Of a DNA stretch of 8,022 nucleotides, positions 6,175 through 8,022 are shown piece after piece (position 1 is the stretch's first letter; the number at the start of each line of letters is the position of its first letter). The translations under genes and the position numbers were made by a program. The notes under the pieces were generated by a model that was not told where the DNA came from, ran no database searches, and saw nothing but the letters and a program-made list of their open reading frames with translations. The stretch lies in contig CAJWER010000128.1 in the NCBI GenBank assembly GCA_913030785.1, positions 1-8,022 of the forward strand, written 5' to 3'. Source of the DNA: an uncultured Chloroflexota bacterium. GTDB taxonomy: Bacteria; Chloroflexota; Dehalococcoidia; Lucifugimonadales; CAJWER01.

Positions 6175-8022
6175 ATGTGGTCCAAAGTCCCGAATTTGAG
6201 GCTTTTGCTTGCGATGGGCGTCGCTTTGATGCTTGTTGCTGCGCTGGCCTGCAGTTCTGACGACGAAGAAGCCGATGCGCCTTCGGATGATACCGGAGCC
6301 GCATCGTCCCCGTCTTCTGATGACACGTCGGCATCTGATGATTCGAGCGACGACACGACAGCCGCCGCTTCGGATGATGAGGACGACTCGAGCGACGACA
6401 CTACAGCCGCCGCCTCGGATGATAAGGATGACTCATCCGACGAGGTCGTGGTTGAAGCTGGCTTCGACAACGCGTCCTACAAGGGCAACGGTGGTTCTTT
6501 CGCATGGACCGGCGCTGCGCCCACGACGTTCAGCGAGGCCCCGAGTCTGGCCGCGCTCGTCAAGGCTGGCTCCCTGCCGGCCGTCGAGGACAGGCTGCCA
6601 GACGCCAGCGACGTATTCGTGGTGGCGCCTATAGATGCCATCGGCGAGTACGGCGGCACCTGGCGCCGTGCGTTCACCGGCCCGAACGACGGGCAGAACG
6701 CCGACCGGATCATGATGGACGAGGACATCAAGTTCGACTTGGACGGCGTCACCATCATCCCCAACATCGCAAAGGCTTGGGATGTGAGCGACGACGGTAT
6801 TGTCTACACGCTCACGCTGCGCAAGGGTATGAAGTGGTCCGATGGCGCGTCCTTTACCGCCGACAACTACATCTGGTGGTTCGAGAACGTACTTACCAAC
6901 GAAGAGATCAACCCTGGCCGCAACAAGGCGCTCGGTTGGTCCGGCTACAATGTCGAGACCATTCGCAAGGTTGACGAGACCCACGTCCAGTACGTCCTGC
7001 CCTCGAAGGCCGACGGATTCCTGGACCAGCTGGCTACCTACCGCATTGGCGGATTCACCCTGCACGGACGTATCGGTGACGGCGACTACGGCCCGTCCCA
7101 CTACATGGAGCAGTTCCACAGGGACTTCGCTTCTGACCAGGCCGCCTACGACAAGATGGTAACCGACGCCGGTTTCGAGAGCTGGCCGCTGTTCTTCAAG
7201 GAGAGGTCCAACCCCCTCCGGAACACCGAGCTTCCAGTAGTATCGCCTTGGCGCGTTACCAGCCCGATCACCGAGCAGATTTACGAGTGGGAGCGCAACC
7301 CGTACTACTGGGGCGTTGACCCAGCGGGTAACCAGCTTCCGTACATCGACAAGATCTCCATGATCCTGACCGGCGACAAGGAGGTCCTGAACCTCAAGGC
7401 TATCGCTGGTGAGATCGACTTCCAGCACCGCCACATTGACATGGCAAAGGTGCCTGTCATCCGTGAGAACGCTGACAAGTGCGAGTGCACGGTCAAGTTC
7501 TGGCCGTCGCCAGGAGGCGCGCAGGGCGGACTGACTATCAACTTGACCTACGGTCTGGGCGGCACGACAGAGAACCCCCTGACCTACGACGTGGATCCTG
7601 AGATACAGAAGTGGCTGACCAACAAGGACTTCAGGATCGCGCTATCAAACGCCGTTGACCGCCAGCGGATCAACGAAGTCGTGTTCCTGGGTCTGGGCCA
7701 AAACATGCAGGGCGGCTTCATCAAAGGCCACGCCTTCTACCCTGGTGACGAATATGCCACGAAGCACCAGGAGGGCGCTGGTAAGGCCAACGAGATTCTA
7801 GACGGCCTAGGCTTGACAGCGAAAGACGGCGATGGCTTCCGACTGAGGACAGACGGCTCCGGCGACCCGCTGCTCTTTGAGCTGTCCTACATCGCCAACT
7901 ACTTCATCGATTACGAGTCCATTGCCGAACTGACCAAGGAAGACTTCGATAAGATCGGTATCAAGACCTTCCTGAAAGCCGAGGACGTTAAGCTCTACGC
8001 CGATCGCCGAGCCAACAACGAC
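6175..8022 (+). CDS. ABC transporter substrate-binding lipoprotein, family 5 (peptide/nickel type), 3' end beyond window
   Basis: An open frame of 616 codons with no stop before the right edge. The start is MWSKVPNLRLL with a hydrophobic core and A-L-A-C (Cys26), a lipoprotein signal. Residues 27-92 are an acidic Asp/Ser tether that includes a 15-residue tandem repeat. The binding domain starts near residue 155 (GEYGGTWRR, 157-165) and carries the SBP family-5 signature YTLTLRKGMKWSDGASFTAD (211-230); a later family segment is RIALSNAVDRQRINEVVFLG (487-506). Family members catch peptides, sugars or other small solutes outside the membrane and hand them to an ABC permease. The domain is long for the family, whose members are commonly 500-600 residues in total. 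Permease genes would be expected to the right. The substrate cannot be told. It is transcribed divergently from the PAP2 gene, so it is probably a separate unit. Confidence 0.93.
   Translation, partial: MWSKVPNLRLLLAMGVALMLVAALACSSDDEEADAPSDDTGAASSPSSDDTSASDDSSDDTTAAASDDEDDSSDDTTAAASDDKDDSSDEVVVEAGFDNASYKGNGGSFAWTGAAPTTFSEAPSLAALVKAGSLPAVEDRLPDASDVFVVAPIDAIGEYGGTWRRAFTGPNDGQNADRIMMDEDIKFDLDGVTIIPNIAKAWDVSDDGIVYTLTLRKGMKWSDGASFTADNYIWWFENVLTNEEINPGRNKALGWSGYNVETIRKVDETHVQYVLPSKADGFLDQLATYRIGGFTLHGRIGDGDYGPSHYMEQFHRDFASDQAAYDKMVTDAGFESWPLFFKERSNPLRNTELPVVSPWRVTSPITEQIYEWERNPYYWGVDPAGNQLPYIDKISMILTGDKEVLNLKAIAGEIDFQHRHIDMAKVPVIRENADKCECTVKFWPSPGGAQGGLTINLTYGLGGTTENPLTYDVDPEIQKWLTNKDFRIALSNAVDRQRINEVVFLGLGQNMQGGFIKGHAFYPGDEYATKHQEGAGKANEILDGLGLTAKDGDGFRLRTDGSGDPLLFELSYIANYFIDYESIAELTKEDFDKIGIKTFLKAEDVKLYADRRANND
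6340..6444 (+). repeat. 45-bp in-frame tandem repeat (2.3 copies) in the lipoprotein tether
   Basis: Copies at 6340-6384 and 6385-6429, plus a 15-base partial copy at 6430-6444, encode DSSDDTTAAASDDED, DSSDDTTAAASDDKD and DSSDE (residues 56-90). The two full copies differ at only a few bases, implying recent duplication by slippage or unequal exchange. The unit is a whole number of codons, so copy number can change without breaking the frame. Confidence 0.85.

Noticed and set aside
6138..6470. Minus-strand frame encoding a Ser-rich repetitive protein
   Set aside because: It is the antisense reading of the Asp/Ser tandem repeat in the transporter lipoprotein, with no support of its own.
6433..7434. 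Long open frame of 333 codons on the minus strand
   Set aside because: It lies wholly opposite the substrate-binding protein gene, which has a strong ribosome site, signal peptide and family motifs. Its translation has no recognisable motif; it is a byproduct of GC-biased codon use on the other strand.
1..8022. CRISPR array, tRNA/rRNA genes, insertion sequence or prophage
   Set aside because: No spaced direct repeats, tRNA-like cloverleaf, transposase motif or phage gene was seen; the only tandem repeat is the coding one at 6340-6444.

Overview
The window looks like a piece of a bacterial chromosome of moderate to high GC, carrying envelope and transport genes. Six genes lie on the minus strand, reading from about 5.6 kb down to the left edge. 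One gene reads rightward off the right edge. Three of the seven products have lipoprotein signal peptides. Secreted arms rich in Asp/Ser or Thr/Pro, TTG and GTG starts, and a very large family-5 solute-binding lipoprotein together suggest a marine Chloroflexota (SAR202/Dehalococcoidia-like) bacterium. That placement is inference from protein style; no phylogenetic marker gene is present.

Layout, left to right. 1-197 (-): N-terminus of a lipoprotein with a TTG start, cut by the window edge. 202-1788 (-): large lipoprotein of the arylsulfotransferase (ASST) beta-propeller family. 1789-2511 (-): soluble VTC-type (polyphosphate polymerase-like) triphosphate tunnel protein. 2539-3219 (-): DUF4956 membrane protein. 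3220-3353: intergenic, with a promoter candidate holding a perfect 16-bp palindrome. 3354-4535 (-): protein with one membrane anchor and an apparently extracytoplasmic domain that I read as a divergent CYTH/TTM fold. 4536-4757: short intergenic region with another 2-nt-spaced palindrome. 4758-5594 (-): PAP2/Aur1-like membrane phosphotransferase with a TTG start. 5595-6174: divergent intergenic region with one promoter candidate for each direction. 6175-8022 (+): substrate-binding lipoprotein of a peptide/nickel-type ABC transporter, open at the right edge.

DUF4956, VTC protein, ASST-like lipoprotein and the partial lipoprotein are packed with gaps of 27, 0 and 4 bases and very probably form one operon. 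The membrane-anchored TTM-like gene and the PAP2 gene lie upstream in the same direction, each after a 130-220 base gap. DUF4956 and VTC genes are known neighbours in many bacteria. The unusual points here are a second TTM-like protein on the far side of the membrane, an ASST-like propeller that seems to lack two of the four known active-site residues, and an Aur1-like lipid phosphotransferase close by. A reasonable hypothesis is a system that makes, moves or attaches a phosphate-rich polymer or headgroup at the cell envelope; nothing in the sequence proves it. The rightward ABC transporter gene looks like a separate unit.
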